Below are positions 33,732 to 42,595 of a stretch of 64,000 bases of DNA, piece after piece. Position 1 is the first letter of the stretch; each line of letters begins with the position of its first letter. Source of the DNA: Maritimibacter alkaliphilus HTCC2654 (GTDB lineage: Bacteria > Pseudomonadota > Alphaproteobacteria > Rhodobacterales > Rhodobacteraceae). The notes beneath the pieces were generated by a model that was not told the origin of the DNA, did not search any database, and worked only from the letters and a program-made list of their open reading frames with translations. The stretch spans positions 3,335,906 to 3,399,905 of the forward strand of contig NZ_CH902578.1 of NCBI RefSeq assembly GCF_000152805.1. The letters run 5' to 3'. Both the position numbers and the translations under genes were made by a program.

Positions 33732-34703
33732 TTGGCAAGGTCCAAGGCACGGACAGAGGACTATGTGGGTCCGGTCAGGCGCATCCTGATCGGTCTGACG
33801 CTGTTCGTCCTCTTCGCCCTGTTCCTGCTCTGGCGGATCGACAGCCCGCGGGTGGAACGCTTCCGGGCGCAGCTTGTCGATGCCGTGGTGCCGAATTTCG
33901 AATGGGCGCTGGTCCCGGTGACCAAGACCGCCGACGCGATCGAGAATTTCCAGAGCTACCAGCGCATCTCCGAGCAGAATCAGGAACTGCGCCGCGAATT
34001 GCGCCAGATGCAGGCGTGGAAAGAGGCGGCGCTGCAACTGGAGCAAGAGAACGCCAAGCTGCGTGACCTGAACAACGTCCGCCTCGACGCGCGCCTGTCC
34101 TACGTGACCGGCGTGGTGCTCGCCGATTCCGGGTCGCCCTTCCGCCAATCGGTGCTCATCAACCTCGGCGCGCGCGATGGCGTTGTCGATGGCTGGGCGG
34201 CGATGGACGGACTGGGCCTCGTCGGCCGGATCGCGGGCGTGGGGGAGCGCACCAGCCGGGTGATTTTGCTCACCGATTCCAACAGCCGCATTCCGGTGAC
34301 CGTGCAGCCCTCGGGCCAGACCGCGATCCTGACCGGCGACAACTCGGCGGTGCCGCCGCTGGGCTTCGTCGACAACCGCGATCTCGTGCGCCCGGGCGAC
34401 CGGGTGTTGTCTTCGGGCGACGGAGGCGTATTCCCCGCCGGGCTTCTGGTGGGTGAGGTGGTGCAGGGCAAGGATCGCCGCCTGCGCGTGCGCCTTGCGG
34501 CCGATTACGAACGGCTCGAATTCCTGCGCGTTATGCGCTCGCACCCCGGCGAAGTGGTGACGGACAACGGCGCGCTCATCGTGATGAACCCGGTCATGGC
34601 CCCCGTGGCCGACGGCCTGCCGCCCGAATGCGTCGACCTCGAAGACGGGGCGGAGCGGCCCGAAACCTGCCCGGCGGAGGAAACGGCGGAGGTCACGCAA
34701 TGA
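33732..34703 (+). CDS. mreC: rod shape-determining protein MreC
   Basis: A 323-residue bitopic protein: one N-terminal helix (ILIGLTLFVLFALFLLW), a coiled coil (about residues 75-115, NQELRRELRQMQAWKEAALQ) and the periplasmic beta-barrel domain with GLVGRIAGVGERTSRV and PPLGFVDNRDLVRPGD. It links MreB to the wall synthases. Translation appears to begin at a TTG (33732) after AGGGGATC. Overlaps mreD by four bases. Confidence 0.95.
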   Translation: MARSKARTEDYVGPVRRILIGLTLFVLFALFLLWRIDSPRVERFRAQLVDAVVPNFEWALVPVTKTADAIENFQSYQRISEQNQELRRELRQMQAWKEAALQLEQENAKLRDLNNVRLDARLSYVTGVVLADSGSPFRQSVLINLGARDGVVDGWAAMDGLGLVGRIAGVGERTSRVILLTDSNSRIPVTVQPSGQTAILTGDNSAVPPLGFVDNRDLVRPGDRVLSSGDGGVFPAGLLVGEVVQGKDRRLRVRLAADYERLEFLRVMRSHPGEVVTDNGALIVMNPVMAPVADGLPPECVDLEDGAERPETCPAEETAEVTQ

Positions 34704-35239
34704 TCGACCCGTATCTCGCCCGCAGGCTGCTTTACATGCTGCTCTTTCTCGGCATCAGTGCGCTGATCCTGTTCACCCGGATGCTGCCGCTACACAACGG
34801 GGCGCAGAATTTTCCGCCGCCCGATCTGATCTTGTGCTTCGCCTTCGCCTGGACCGTCCGGCGCCCGGATTATCTCCCGGTCCTGCTGGTCGCTGCCATC
34901 CTTCTCGTCGGTGACATGCTGTCGCTCGCCCCGCCGGGCATCGCGCCGTTGCTCGCGATCCTGGGGCTGGAGACGCTCCGCTCGCGCCGTGGCCTTCTGG
35001 CCGAACAGGGCTTTGCGCTCGAATGGGTGTCGGTTGGCGCGATCCTGACCCTGATGATGCTGGCCGAGCGACTGATCCTCGGCGTCTTCTTCGTGCCGCA
35101 GGTCGGGTTCGGCATGTCCGTCCTGAACCTTCTCGTCACCGTGGTCGCCTATCCGGTGGCCGTCCTGATCTCGTCGCTCGGGTTCCGCATCGAATGGCTG
35201 AAACCCGGCGCCCTCGACCCGGAGGCGCGGCCCGCATGA
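34700..35239 (+). CDS. mreD: rod shape-determining protein MreD
   Basis: A 179-residue inner-membrane protein with five to six helices, e.g. LLYMLLFLGISALILFT and YLPVLLVAAILLVGDML. It is poorly conserved but fixed by position between mreC and mrdA, with ATGA overlaps at both ends. It stabilises the elongasome with MreC. Confidence 0.93.
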   Translation: MIDPYLARRLLYMLLFLGISALILFTRMLPLHNGAQNFPPPDLILCFAFAWTVRRPDYLPVLLVAAILLVGDMLSLAPPGIAPLLAILGLETLRSRRGLLAEQGFALEWVSVGAILTLMMLAERLILGVFFVPQVGFGMSVLNLLVTVVAYPVAVLISSLGFRIEWLKPGALDPEARPA

Positions 35240-37179
35240 GACGCACCCCTGCGGATACCGAGAAAAGCGCCAAGCGTATCACCCGGCGCGGCCTGCTGCT
35301 GGGCACGGCCCAGCTTGCGCTGGCGGGCGTGTTGGTGGGCCGGATGCGCTATATGCAGGTCGATCAGGCCGACGAATACCGGATGCTCGCCGACGAGAAC
35401 CGGATCAACATACGGCTCATCCCGCCGGTGCGCGGTCTGGTCTATGACCGCAAGGGCGTCCTGCTTGCCGGGAACGAGCAGAATTACTCCATCGTCATGG
35501 TACGTGAGGATGCGGGCGACCCCGAGGAAATCCTGACCCGGTTGCAGAAACTCGTCTGGATTTCGGAAGAGGACAAACAAAAGGCGCTGGACGAGATGAT
35601 GCGCCGCTCGCCCTTCGTGCCCGTGACGGTGGCCGAACGTGTCGCGTGGGAAGACATCTCCAAGGTCGCCGTGAACGCGCCCGCCCTGCCGGGTGTCACG
35701 CCCGAGGTCGGCCTCAGCCGGGTCTATCCGCTCGACAGCGATTTCGCCCATGTGGTCGGCTACGTCGGCCCGGTGTCCGATTATGACTTGTCCAAGATCG
35801 AAGACCCGGACCCGGTGCTCCAGATCCCGCGTTTCCAGATCGGCAAGACCGGGGTCGAGAACAAGCACGAAGAGGATCTGAGGGGCGAGGCCGGGACACG
35901 CCGGATCGAAGTGAACGCCGTGGGCCGCGTCATGCGCGAGATCGACCGGGAAGAGGGCATCCCCGGCGCCAATCTGCAACTGACGGTGAACCACGCGCTC
36001 CAGAATTTCTCGGAAGCGCGTCTGGCGGGCGAAAGCGCGGCAGCGGTGGTGATGGACCCGCGCAACGGCGATATCCTCGCCATCGCCTCGGCGCCGTCCT
36101 ACGATCCGAACAAATTCGTGCGCGGGATTTCCAGCCGCGATTACAACGCGCTGCTCGAAGACCCGTATCGCCCGCTCGCCAACAAGACGGCGCAGGGCAC
36201 CTATCCGCCCGGCTCGACCTTCAAGATGGTCGTGGCGCTCGCGGCGCTCGAAGCTGGGGTCATCGACGACAAGGAAACCGTGACTTGCCGGGGCTACAAG
36301 GAAGTCTCAGGCCGACGCTTCCACTGCTGGTCGCGCGGCGGGCATGGCCGGGTCGATCTGGTCCGCTCGCTCAAGGAATCCTGCGACGTCTATTACTACG
36401 AGCTTGCCGAGCGGGTCGGGATCGAAGCGATTTCCGCCATGGCGCGCAAGCTGGGGCTGGGCATCCGGCCCGACGTGCCGCTGTCCGGCGTGGCCGAAGG
36501 GCTGATGCCGACAAAGGACTGGAAGCGCGAGGTTCGTGGCGGCGACTGGATGATCGGCGACAGTCTGAACGCGGGGATCGGGCAGGGCTTCGTGCTCGCC
36601 TCGCCGCTGCAACTCGCGATCATGACCGCCCGCATCGCCAGCGGCACTGCGATCGAACCGCGCCTCGTCCGGTCGATCGACGGCGTCGAACAGCCCGTGC
36701 GCGGCGCGGATGTTCTGGACATCGACCCCTCGCACCTCGCCGCCGTGCGCCTCGGCATGTACGAGGTCGTCAACGGCACGCGCGGCACCGCCGGGCGCTC
36801 GCGCATCGTGGCCGACGGGATTCGCATGGCCGGCAAGACCGGCACCAGTCAGGTGCGCAACATCACCGCCGCCGAACGCGCGGCGGGCGTGACCCGGAAC
36901 GAGGATCTGCCGTGGAACCGCCGCGACCACGCGCTGTTCGTCAGCTTCGCGCCCCATGACGCACCCGAAGTGGCGGTGTCGGTGGTCGTGGAACACGGCA
37001 TGGGCGGCTCGCTGGCCGCCGCGCCCATCGCCCGCGACATCATGCTCGCCGCGCTCTACGACGACATTCCGCCGCTCGACGCCTATCCCTCGCCCCAGCG
37101 CGGCACGATCCGCTCGCAGTTCGAAATGATGAACCTGCGCGAACCGCTCGCCCCGTCGCAAGGCAGGTCGCGGGCATGA
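35236..37179 (+). CDS. mrdA: penicillin-binding protein 2
   Basis: A 647-residue class B transpeptidase of the elongasome. After a single N-terminal helix it has the pedestal domain and then the transpeptidase domain with S327-TFK (GSTFKMV), an SCD in place of SxN (KESCDVYYY) and K534-TGT (AGKTGTSQV). The SxD variant is common in PBP2. Start at 35236 lies in an ATGA overlap with mreD; ATGA again links it to rodA. Confidence 0.97.
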   Translation: MRRTPADTEKSAKRITRRGLLLGTAQLALAGVLVGRMRYMQVDQADEYRMLADENRINIRLIPPVRGLVYDRKGVLLAGNEQNYSIVMVREDAGDPEEILTRLQKLVWISEEDKQKALDEMMRRSPFVPVTVAERVAWEDISKVAVNAPALPGVTPEVGLSRVYPLDSDFAHVVGYVGPVSDYDLSKIEDPDPVLQIPRFQIGKTGVENKHEEDLRGEAGTRRIEVNAVGRVMREIDREEGIPGANLQLTVNHALQNFSEARLAGESAAAVVMDPRNGDILAIASAPSYDPNKFVRGISSRDYNALLEDPYRPLANKTAQGTYPPGSTFKMVVALAALEAGVIDDKETVTCRGYKEVSGRRFHCWSRGGHGRVDLVRSLKESCDVYYYELAERVGIEAISAMARKLGLGIRPDVPLSGVAEGLMPTKDWKREVRGGDWMIGDSLNAGIGQGFVLASPLQLAIMTARIASGTAIEPRLVRSIDGVEQPVRGADVLDIDPSHLAAVRLGMYEVVNGTRGTAGRSRIVADGIRMAGKTGTSQVRNITAAERAAGVTRNEDLPWNRRDHALFVSFAPHDAPEVAVSVVVEHGMGGSLAAAPIARDIMLAALYDDIPPLDAYPSPQRGTIRSQFEMMNLREPLAPSQGRSRA

Positions 37180-38315
37180 GTTTTCTCGAATACAACGTCA
37201 AGTACACGCCCACCGGGCTGTCCAAGGTCTTTTACTTCAACTGGGTGCTCGCCCTGCTGCTCGCCGCCGCCGCCAGCATCGGCTTTTTGATGCTCTACTC
37301 GGTCGCGGGCGGGTCGTTCTCGCCCTGGGCCGAGCCGCAGATGAAGCGTTTCGCGGTCGGCTTCGTGATGATGTTCATCGTCGCGATGGTCCCGATCTGG
37401 TTCTGGCGCAACATGTCGGTTCTGGCCTTCGCGGTCTCGGTCGCGCTGCTTGTCGCGGTGGAGTTCGTGGGCGACGTGGGCATGGGCGCGCAGCGTTGGA
37501 TCGACCTCGGCTTCATGCGCCTGCAACCTTCCGAGCTGACCAAGATCACCTTGGTCATGGTGCTCGCCGCCTATTACGACTGGCTCGACGTCGACAAGGT
37601 CTCGCGCCCGCTCTGGGTGCTGGTGCCGGTCGTGGTCGTGCTGTTTCCCACCTTCCTCGTCCTCAGCCAGCCCGACCTCGGCACCGCCATCCTGCTGGTC
37701 GGCGGCGGCGCGGTGGTGATGTTCCTTGCGGGGGTCCACTGGCTTTATTTCGCCGTCGTCGGGGCCGGGGGCGTCGGGCTGGTGGCCGCCGTCTTCACCT
37801 CGCGCGGGACCGAGTGGCAGCTTTTGAAAGACTACCAGTACCGCCGGATCGACACCTTCCTCGACCCGACGACCGACCCGCTCGGCGCGGGCTACCACAT
37901 CACCCAGTCCAAGATCGCGCTGGGGTCGGGCGGCTGGACAGGCCGGGGGTTCATGCAGGGCACCCAGTCGCGCCTGAACTTCCTGCCCGAAAAACACACC
38001 GACTTCATCTTCACGACGCTGGCCGAGGAATTCGGCTTCGTCGGCGCCGCCTCGCTTCTCGCCGTCTATGTGCTCATCATCGTGTTCTGCATCGCCAGCG
38101 CCATTCGCAACACCGACAGGTATGGCGCGCTTCTGACGCTCGGCATCGCCGCCACGTTCTTTTTCTTCTTCGCGGTCAACATGTCGATGGTCATGGGCCT
38201 CGCCCCCGTCGTCGGCGTGCCGCTGCCTTTGGTCAGCTACGGCGGCTCGGCCATGCTCATCCTGATGATCGGGTTCGGCCTCGTCCAATCCGCCCACGTC
38301 CACCGGCCCCGCTGA
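37176..38315 (+). CDS. rodA: rod shape-determining protein RodA
   Basis: A 379-residue SEDS-family glycan polymerase with about ten helices. Key segments are GAQRWIDLGFMRLQPSELTK, the QPDLGTA loop, and the C-terminal PLPLVSYGGSAML. It works with PBP2, encoded directly upstream with an ATGA overlap. Its stop overlaps the next ATG (TGATG). Confidence 0.97.
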   Translation: MSFLEYNVKYTPTGLSKVFYFNWVLALLLAAAASIGFLMLYSVAGGSFSPWAEPQMKRFAVGFVMMFIVAMVPIWFWRNMSVLAFAVSVALLVAVEFVGDVGMGAQRWIDLGFMRLQPSELTKITLVMVLAAYYDWLDVDKVSRPLWVLVPVVVVLFPTFLVLSQPDLGTAILLVGGGAVVMFLAGVHWLYFAVVGAGGVGLVAAVFTSRGTEWQLLKDYQYRRIDTFLDPTTDPLGAGYHITQSKIALGSGGWTGRGFMQGTQSRLNFLPEKHTDFIFTTLAEEFGFVGAASLLAVYVLIIVFCIASAIRNTDRYGALLTLGIAATFFFFFAVNMSMVMGLAPVVGVPLPLVSYGGSAMLILMIGFGLVQSAHVHRPR

Positions 38316-39244
38316 TGCTGAAGGTTCAGTGCCTCGCCCCCCGCCGCCTCGTCGCGGAGTGGACCCCGCATCTGGAGGCGGCCTTCGACGAGGCCGGGAT
38401 CACCGCATCCCTCGGCACCGACTTCGCACCCGAAACGGTGGACTACGTGATCTACGCGCCGGGCAAGGGCGCGGCGGACCTGTCGGATTACACGCGCACG
38501 AAAGCGGTGCTCGGCCTCTGGGCCGGGGTCGAAAGCATCATCGCGAACGACACGCTGACCCAGCCCTATGCGCGCATGGTCGATACGGGCCTAACCGAAG
38601 GCATGGTCGAATGGGTGACGGGCCATGTCCTGCGCCATCATCTTGGCCTCGACCAGCACATCACCCGAACCGCGCCGGACTGGACCCACGCCGCCCCGCC
38701 GCTCGCCCGCTCGCGCAAGGTCGCGGTGCTGGGGCTGGGCGAGCTTGGCGCGGCCTGCGCGCGCGCGCTGTCGGCCCTGAATTTCGTCGTGACGGGGTGG
38801 AGCCGGTCGCCCAAATCCATCCCCGGTGTCGCCTGCTTTCACGGCGCGGCGGGGCTGGACGAGGTGCTGACCAGTGCCGAAATCCTCGTGCTGCTCCTGC
38901 CCTCAACGCCCGATACCGAGAACACGCTGAACGCCCGCACGCTGGCGCTCATGCCCGAAGGCGCCGTGATCCTGAACCCCGGACGCGGCGCGCTGATCGA
39001 CGACGACGCCCTGCTCGCGGCGCTTGACGCCGGACACATCGGGCACGCGACGCTCGACACCTTCCGCATCGAACCGCTGCCCGAAGATCACCCCTACTGG
39101 TCGCACCCGCGAGTCACGGTCACGCCCCACATCGCCTCGGAAACCCGTCCCGAAACCGCGTCCCGCGTCGTGGCCCGGAACATCAGGCGGGTCGAAGCCG
39201 GCGAACCGCTTCTCAATGAAGTCGACAAACGCCGGGGCTACTGA
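38315..39244 (+). CDS. D-2-hydroxyacid dehydrogenase, glyoxylate/hydroxypyruvate reductase A type
   Basis: A 309-residue NAD(P)H-dependent reductase. The cofactor loop is VAVLGLGELGAACA; catalytic residues appear as the Arg in NPGRGALIDD, the Glu in FRIEPLPEDH and the His in VTPHIAS. The weakly conserved N-domain without GxGxxG fits the GhrA branch, which reduces glyoxylate and hydroxypyruvate. It is the last gene of the mre operon by overlap (TGATG with rodA), but a role in cell shape is not implied. Confidence 0.88.
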   Translation: MLKVQCLAPRRLVAEWTPHLEAAFDEAGITASLGTDFAPETVDYVIYAPGKGAADLSDYTRTKAVLGLWAGVESIIANDTLTQPYARMVDTGLTEGMVEWVTGHVLRHHLGLDQHITRTAPDWTHAAPPLARSRKVAVLGLGELGAACARALSALNFVVTGWSRSPKSIPGVACFHGAAGLDEVLTSAEILVLLLPSTPDTENTLNARTLALMPEGAVILNPGRGALIDDDALLAALDAGHIGHATLDTFRIEPLPEDHPYWSHPRVTVTPHIASETRPETASRVVARNIRRVEAGEPLLNEVDKRRGY

Positions 39245-39256
39245 CGCCCCGTTCTG

Positions 39257-39310
39257 CTTCTCTGGTCCGGAAATACCTCGGAGGGGGTGTGGGGGAGGCT
39301 GGCCTCCCCC
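39257..39310 (+). repeat. G-rich intergenic element, copy 3
   Basis: CTTCTCTGGTCC, then AAATACCTCGGAGGGGG, then a perfect hairpin GGGGGAGGC (39291-39299)/GCCTCCCCC (39302-39310). The first 28 bases nearly equal the minus strand of 39-10 at the left edge. It lies between convergent genes and may end transcription. Confidence 0.65.
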
Positions 39311-39347
39311 GCCTCGGTCGGACGGGCGCAAGCCCGTTCGAAACCGC

Positions 39348-41126
39348 TCAGAGCGGCCAGATCAACGGGATGACCGCGCTCACCAGCAAGCCCATCGACA
39401 GGTTCAGGGGAATCCCCACCTTCATGAAATCGGTGAACCGATACCCGCCGGGGCCATAGACCAGCGTGTTGGTCTGATACCCGATCGGGGTCGAAAAGCT
39501 GGCCGAGGCCGCGACCATCACCGCCACCACGAGAGGGCGGGGGTCATAGCCGATGGCCGTGGCGATCCCGATGGCGATGGGCGTGACCACCACCGCGACC
39601 GCGTTGTTCGAGACGAGCTCCGTCAGAACCGAGGTCAGCAGGTAGATCGACCAGATCAGCAGGAAGGGCGGGAGGCCCTCGATCACGGGCGCCAGCGCGT
39701 CCGCGATCATCTTCACGGCGCCCGAGGCGTCCAGCGCGGCCCCGATGGCGAGCATCGAGAAGATGAGCGCCAGAAGACTGCCCTCGACCTGGCTGAAGGC
39801 CTCGTCCGCATCCACGGCCCGGGTCAGCAGCACCACCGCCACGGCGATCACGGCCACGGCGAGGATCGGCGCGACCCCCAGACCGGCCAGCGCCACGATC
39901 CCGAACAGGGACAAAAGCGCGATGGGCGCGTGACCCCGGCGAAACGCGCGGCCCGACGGTTTGGACACGTCGACAAGGTCCATGTCCGCCGCCAATCGTT
40001 GAATATCCTCCTGCGCGCCTTCCAGAAGCAGCGTATCGCCCACCCGCACGGTGATATTGTCGAGTTGCTGGCCGATGTTCTGGTTCCGGCGATGCACGGC
40101 CAGCGGATAGACCCCGTAACGCCGGCGCAGGCGAAGCTGGCCCAGCGTGCGCCCGATCATCTTGCAGCCGGGCGAGATCAGCACCTCCACCGTCGTCGTT
40201 TCGACCGCCGACACCTGATCCACCCGCTTGAGGCTCTTGTTCGCCTGAAGCGATAGCAGTTCGGTCATCTGGGTGCGCAGAACCACGCGGTCCCCGACCT
40301 GAAGCTTCACGGCGGCAAGGTTGCGGCGCAGCGAGACGTCGCCGCGCACCACGTCGATCAGCCGCACGCCTTCGCGTTTGAACAGCTGCACCCCGTTCAC
40401 CTCGCGCCCGATAAGGTTGGAGTCCGGCGGGATCACCGCCTCGGTGAAGAACTTCTTGCGCGACCGATCCGTCAGCAGCCCCGCCATCGTGTCGCGGTCG
40501 GGCAAGAGATGCGGCGCCACGATCCAGAGATAGGCCATGCCCCAGATCACGACCAGCAGCCCGATGGGCGTGATCTCGAAGATCGAGAACGGCTCCAGCC
40601 CCGCCGACCGCGCCACGCCGTCGACCAGCAGGTTGGTCGAGGTGCCGATCAGCGTCAGCGTGCCGCCGAGGATCGCACCGTAGGACAGGGGGATCAGCAG
40701 TTTCGACGCCGAGATGCCGAGCCGCCGGGCAAGCTGCGTGAACACCGGGATCATCACGACGACGACCGGGGTGTTGGACACGAAGGCCGAGGCGAAGACG
40801 ACGAACCCCATGAGGGTGGCGAGGGCGAGCTTCGGCCGCGCGCCGGCCTGCCGCTCGGCGATGTTGGTGAACCAGTCCAATGCGCCGGTGCGCACCAGCG
40901 CGCCCATGATGATGAACATGCAGGCGATGGTCCAGGGTGCCGGGTTCGACAGGACGGCTAGCGCGTTCTCGTAGGGCAGGATGCCGGTGACGAGCATGAC
41001 GGCGACCCCGCCGATCGCGACCACTTCGGTCGGAAAGACCTCGCGCAGGAAGAGCAGGAACATGACGCCGACGACGATCAGCGCAACGATGGGTTCGACT
41101 GACGGGGAAAGTTGTAGGACGTTCAT
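39348..41126 (-). CDS. SLC13 family permease with RCK_C domains
   Basis: A 592-residue transporter of the DASS/SLC13 type. About eleven helices are split by a central cytoplasmic region (residues ~210-385) that holds two TrkA-C (RCK_C) domains (VNGVQLFKREGVRLIDVVRG, and ...CKMIGRTLGQLRLRRRYGVY). Helix motifs include SNTPVVVVMIPVF and the second-half ELVSNNAVAVVVTP. Such YfbS/SdcS-like proteins carry sulfate or dicarboxylates; the substrate here is undetermined. Confidence 0.9.
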   Translation of the reverse strand: MNVLQLSPSVEPIVALIVVGVMFLLFLREVFPTEVVAIGGVAVMLVTGILPYENALAVLSNPAPWTIACMFIIMGALVRTGALDWFTNIAERQAGARPKLALATLMGFVVFASAFVSNTPVVVVMIPVFTQLARRLGISASKLLIPLSYGAILGGTLTLIGTSTNLLVDGVARSAGLEPFSIFEITPIGLLVVIWGMAYLWIVAPHLLPDRDTMAGLLTDRSRKKFFTEAVIPPDSNLIGREVNGVQLFKREGVRLIDVVRGDVSLRRNLAAVKLQVGDRVVLRTQMTELLSLQANKSLKRVDQVSAVETTTVEVLISPGCKMIGRTLGQLRLRRRYGVYPLAVHRRNQNIGQQLDNITVRVGDTLLLEGAQEDIQRLAADMDLVDVSKPSGRAFRRGHAPIALLSLFGIVALAGLGVAPILAVAVIAVAVVLLTRAVDADEAFSQVEGSLLALIFSMLAIGAALDASGAVKMIADALAPVIEGLPPFLLIWSIYLLTSVLTELVSNNAVAVVVTPIAIGIATAIGYDPRPLVVAVMVAASASFSTPIGYQTNTLVYGPGGYRFTDFMKVGIPLNLSMGLLVSAVIPLIWPL

Positions 41127-41190
41127 GCTGCCTGTGCCTTGACCGGCTCATCTAAACCGGGCCGCCGCGTGCGGGCAAGCGCGGAAGGGG

Positions 41191-42003
41191 TCAGGGTGCC
41201 GACTGTTGCAGCTTTCCACCCTCGCGCACCATCTCGATCCGCACCGCCTTGCCGGTGGCGTCGTCGGTCTCGACGTACAGGCCCGAAAGCGTCGCGTCCT
41301 CGTTCGCGGGATTGAAGCGGCCCTTGGCCATGCCGGTGACGAACCGGCGCAGCGGCTCGGCCTTCTCCATCCCGATCACGGAATGATAATCGCCGCACAT
41401 CCCGGCATCGGTGAGATACGCGGTGCCACCGGGCAGGATCATCGCGTCTCCGGTTGGCACGTGGGTATGGGTGCCGACGACGATGCTCGCCCGCCCGTCG
41501 AGGAAATGACCCATCGCCATCTTCTCCGACGTCGCCTCGCAATGCACGTCGACCAGCGCGGCTTGCACGGCGCCACCAAGGTTGAAGGGCTTGAGGGCCC
41601 GGTCGATATACCCGAAAGGGTCTTCGAAGGCGCGTTTCATGAACACGTTGCCCAGAATCTGCGCCACGAGCACCCGGCGGCCCCGATGATCCTCGAACAC
41701 CCGCACGCCGCGCCCCGGCGCGTCCTTGGCGAAGTTGAGGGGGCGGATGATGCGCGTCTCGCGCTCGCAATAGGACAGCATCTCCTTCTGGTCAAAGGCA
41801 TGGTCGCCCAGCGTCACCACATCCGCGCCCGCCTCGAAGATCAGCTTCGCGTGGGCCTCGGACAGCCCCGCGCCGTTGGTGGCGTTCTCGCCGTTCACCA
41901 CGACGAAATCGAGCTTCCAGTCTCTGCGGAGGGTGGGGAGGCGATCCGAGATCGCCTGACGGCCGGCGCGGCCCATGACGTCGCCAAGGAAAAGTATCTT
42001 CAT
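41191..42003 (-). CDS. ymdB: YmdB-type metallophosphoesterase (TIGR00282)
   Basis: A 270-residue calcineurin-like phosphoesterase. It starts KILFLGDVMGRAGR and has VVNGENATNGAGL, TLGDHAFDQ, VDVHCEATSEK and GTHTHVPTGD, which together give the dinuclear metal site. Homologues hydrolyse 2',3'-cyclic nucleotides or cyclic dinucleotides. It is followed, 43 bp further along the minus strand side, by the cyclo-ligase cluster. Confidence 0.9.
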   Translation of the reverse strand: MKILFLGDVMGRAGRQAISDRLPTLRRDWKLDFVVVNGENATNGAGLSEAHAKLIFEAGADVVTLGDHAFDQKEMLSYCERETRIIRPLNFAKDAPGRGVRVFEDHRGRRVLVAQILGNVFMKRAFEDPFGYIDRALKPFNLGGAVQAALVDVHCEATSEKMAMGHFLDGRASIVVGTHTHVPTGDAMILPGGTAYLTDAGMCGDYHSVIGMEKAEPLRRFVTGMAKGRFNPANEDATLSGLYVETDDATGKAVRIEMVREGGKLQQSAP

Positions 42004-42046
42004 GGATCGTGACTATGACGTTGCCGGGGCGAGGGCAAGCGGGCGC

Positions 42047-42595
42047 TCACCGGAAGCGCAGCGTTTCGACCTCGGTCACGATGGCGTCGAGCGGCTGGTC
42101 CGTGGGTTCCAACGGCAAGTCGGGAAGTTCCTGCGCGGCGAAGGCATAGCCTATAGCGAGCGTCGGGCGCAGCGCCCGCAGCGCCGCCAGCGTCCGGTCG
42201 TAGAACCCGCCGCCATAACCCAGCCGATTGCCCGCACGGTCGAAGGCGACGAGGGGCACGATCAGCACATGCGGCTCCACGTCCGGCCCGTCGGCGGGCC
42301 ATTGGGTGCCGTATTTCCCCTCGACCAGCGGTGTGTCCGGCGTCCATAGCCGGAAGGTGAGGGGCAGGCCCAGCTTGGGCGTGACCGGCACGCCCACCGG
42401 GCCATGTCCGGCCATTTCGGCCATGACGGGCTGCGCATCGACCTCCGAGCGCATCGGCAGGTATCCGGCCAGCGGCCTGCCGCGATGCACATGCAGCATC
42501 GCTCTGAGCCGCGCTTGCGCCGCCTGCGCGCGCGCCGGGTCGTGCACCGCGTCGCGGGCGGCAAGCGCCTGGGCGCGGGCCTCGGCCTTGTCCAT
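42047..42595 (-). CDS. 5-formyltetrahydrofolate cyclo-ligase
   Basis: A 182-residue ATP-dependent enzyme that turns 5-formyl-THF into 5,10-methenyl-THF. The C-terminal signature VPLVAFDRAGNRLGYGGGFYDR is split over 42230-42310 and intact. The start at 42595 shares one base with the mgtE stop codon, so it is translationally coupled to mgtE. The N-terminal basic helix (KAEARAQALAARDAV) is normal for the family. Confidence 0.93.
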   Translation of the reverse strand: MDKAEARAQALAARDAVHDPARAQAAQARLRAMLHVHRGRPLAGYLPMRSEVDAQPVMAEMAGHGPVGVPVTPKLGLPLTFRLWTPDTPLVEGKYGTQWPADGPDVEPHVLIVPLVAFDRAGNRLGYGGGFYDRTLAALRALRPTLAIGYAFAAQELPDLPLEPTDQPLDAIVTEVETLRFR